Positions 63,021 to 64,000 of a DNA stretch of 64,000 nucleotides are shown here, piece after piece (position 1 is the first letter of the stretch; each line of letters opens with the position of its first letter). The notes under the pieces were generated by a model. It did not search any database. It worked only from the letters and a program-made list of their open reading frames with translations, and had not been told where the DNA came from. The stretch covers positions 6,657-70,656 of the forward strand of contig JAEXUD010000058.1 of NCBI GenBank assembly GCA_023453025.1. The letters run 5' to 3'. The translations under genes were made by a program, and so were the position numbers. The stretch comes from Bacillota bacterium (GTDB taxonomy: Bacteria; Bacillota; Clostridia; Tissierellales; Sedimentibacteraceae).

Positions 63021-63467
63021 ATGAGTGAACAGGAAAGAATACTTGAAATGATTGAAAAGGGTCAAATTACTGCTGCAGAAGGCATGGAGCTTTTAAATGC
63101 ACTCAACGTATCAGGCGAATCTGAACGGGAGCAGAATGCTGTAATGGTGTCCTCATCTGTAAAAAGGAATTACAAATTTCTCAAAATAAGGGTCACATCA
63201 GACAATAATTTGGTAAATGTCAAGGTAAATATTCCTATACGTTTGTTGACTGTTGTCGGAGGAATAGCCGGAAAAATGACCGGCATGATACCGAAGGATG
63301 CTCGTGAGGAAATGGAAAGCAAGGGTATTGATATAACAAGCATAGATTTTGCTAAAATTATCGAAGAATTAATGAGCGGAACATTAGATGATCCAACTAT
63401 AGTAGATGTCGAGGCATGGGATGAAGAACACAATGCCATGGTGAAAGTGAAAATATATGCTGAATAG
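63021..63467 (+). CDS. SHOCT-like domain protein
   Basis: A 148-aa protein. The N-terminal SQEERILEMIEKGQITAAEGMELLNAL-type segment (residues 2-30) is the SHOCT-like helical module also seen at the end of its neighbour. A beta-rich domain follows with YKFLKIRVTSDNNLVNVKVNIPIRL and later VDVEAWDEEHNAMVKVKIYA. The start at 63021 has GGGAGG eight bases upstream. An ATG at 63006 lies before the ribosome binding site. In Firmicutes the pair is a frequent unit without a proven function, possibly tied to envelope stress. Confidence 0.85.
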   Translation: MSEQERILEMIEKGQITAAEGMELLNALNVSGESEREQNAVMVSSSVKRNYKFLKIRVTSDNNLVNVKVNIPIRLLTVVGGIAGKMTGMIPKDAREEMESKGIDITSIDFAKIIEELMSGTLDDPTIVDVEAWDEEHNAMVKVKIYAE

Positions 63468-63668
63468 TCTTTATACTGATAGCTTTGTATTTATTAGCTC
63501 AAATTTTATTGGTACATTGCATTATAAAAGCTATTGCAGCTTTGCAAAGCAAGGAATAATTTTATTAGCTCACGCACAATCAAACTAAGCACAAATGATA
63601 AAAACAATACATATATACATCCGTTATGAGAATACTATTATAGAATAAATCATAAGGAGGTGTTATAT

Positions 63669-63845
63669 ATGCCAGGAAAAGCTAAACAATATGTTGATCA
63701 AAGCATGTCAACTGTACAGAATACTGTTAATTCATTGCAGCAGGCACTTACTTCAGCAGAAAAACCAGAAAATAAAAACAGAATTCAGCAAGCAATAAAT
63801 TCACTTAATTCTGTATATCAACAATTATCCGGATATCAAGACTAA
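63669..63845 (+). CDS. Small 58-aa helical protein
   Basis: A 58-aa hydrophilic protein, rich in Gln, Ser and Asn, and probably one helical hairpin (YVDQSMSTVQNTVNSLQQAL and QAINSLNSVYQQL). I do not recognise the family. The composition resembles small spore or coat proteins, but no SASP motif is seen. AAGGAGG lies eight bases before the ATG. The sequence upstream from 63468 shows only a short direct copy of TTTATTAGCTCA (63491 and 63561 region) and no clear sigma-A promoter. Confidence 0.75.
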   Translation: MPGKAKQYVDQSMSTVQNTVNSLQQALTSAEKPENKNRIQQAINSLNSVYQQLSGYQD

Positions 63846-63876
63846 AGCTCTTGACTATATTTTTGTTTGAGATAAA

Positions 63877-64000
63877 GGGGCTGTCTCAAAATAGAAAATT
63901 AAATTTCTAAGAGAGGCAGCTCTCTTTTTGTGCAAAAAATAAAAAATGGCCTCAAAAGAAGCCATAATTTAGTGTATAATTGAAGTATGCGAAACCCAAT
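63877..64000 (+). mobile_element. End of an IS1182-like insertion sequence, cut by the window
   Basis: GGGGCTGTCTCAAAA at 63877-63891 is the terminal-repeat style of IS1182-family elements. A small hairpin (GAG-CTCTC followed by TTTTTG) comes next, which shields the element from outside transcription. GGCCTCAAAAGAAGCC near 63946 is a second hairpin. TATAAT and a possible ATG at 63987 suggest the transposase gene begins at the window edge. The element lies about 30 bp after the 58-aa gene. The family name is from recall of the terminus only. Confidence 0.6.

Overview
The window is about 64 kb of low-GC DNA from a Gram-positive, spore-forming anaerobe of the Clostridia/Tissierellia type. A Sedimentibacter-like organism is my best guess, from gene content only. 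The case rests on AT-rich codon use, strong GGAGG ribosome binding sites, a DnaE-type polymerase followed by the first codons of pfkA, S-layer homology (SLH) domains, spore-associated families (YtaF, SpoIID-like, spore-type GH18) and tandem CstA transporters. I see no rRNA, tRNA or CRISPR array. Most of the window is ordinary chromosome. Mobile DNA is limited to one insertion-sequence end at the right edge and several small palindromic repeats.

Layout. 1-10.4 kb (minus strand): pfkA start, dnaE, two half-size chromate transporter subunits, cardiolipin synthase, two CstA peptide/pyruvate-type transporters and an unknown 167-aa protein. 10.6-11.9 kb (plus): a small unknown gene and an ArsA/Get3-type ATPase behind a consensus promoter, then a 251-bp imperfect inverted repeat. 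12.2-18.5 kb: DUF368 lipid-carrier transporter, UMF1-type MFS protein, rubrerythrin-like protein, zinc-dependent phospholipase C family protein, Ogt, an S66 LD-carboxypeptidase and a GH18 hydrolase. 18.6-36.1 kb: MoaE, a membrane-anchored MEMO-like protein, a 1617-aa alpha-2-macroglobulin-like lipoprotein, a DUF3298 protein and a 3424-aa SLH-anchored surface protein. 36.4-38.7 kb: YtaF and a SpoIID-like protein with peptidoglycan-binding repeats.

38.9-43.1 kb is a TPP-riboswitch-controlled operon. It encodes a thiamine-binding protein, a ThiXYZ-like ABC importer, a methyltransferase and a second small thiamine-binding-type domain. 43.1-49.0 kb (minus) holds small membrane, lipoprotein and DUF genes, a PadR regulator with DUF4180, a B3/4 protein, and a MarR-MATE efflux pair with a large palindromic operator. 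49.3-50.9 kb is a membrane-anchored MutS-like ATPase.

50.9-58.8 kb (minus) is an unusual ABC operon. Two paralogous solute-binding lipoproteins, a MalK-type ATPase and MalF/MalG-type permeases are followed by a HlyD/MacA-type adaptor and an FtsX/MacB-type membrane protein that has no ATPase of its own. The MalF-type gene is cut by an in-frame TAG at codon 20.

59.1-62.3 kb carries an AgrC/AgrA-like two-component system. Just downstream lie two 15-bp direct repeats spaced exactly 21 bp, which is the geometry of LytTR binding sites. They precede a 29-codon ORF with a good ribosome binding site and a CPBP membrane protease, and I regard this as the best candidate for an undescribed peptide-signalling or self-immunity locus. 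62.5-63.9 kb holds a DUF2089/SHOCT-like pair behind a strong promoter and a 58-aa protein. The window ends inside an IS1182-like element.
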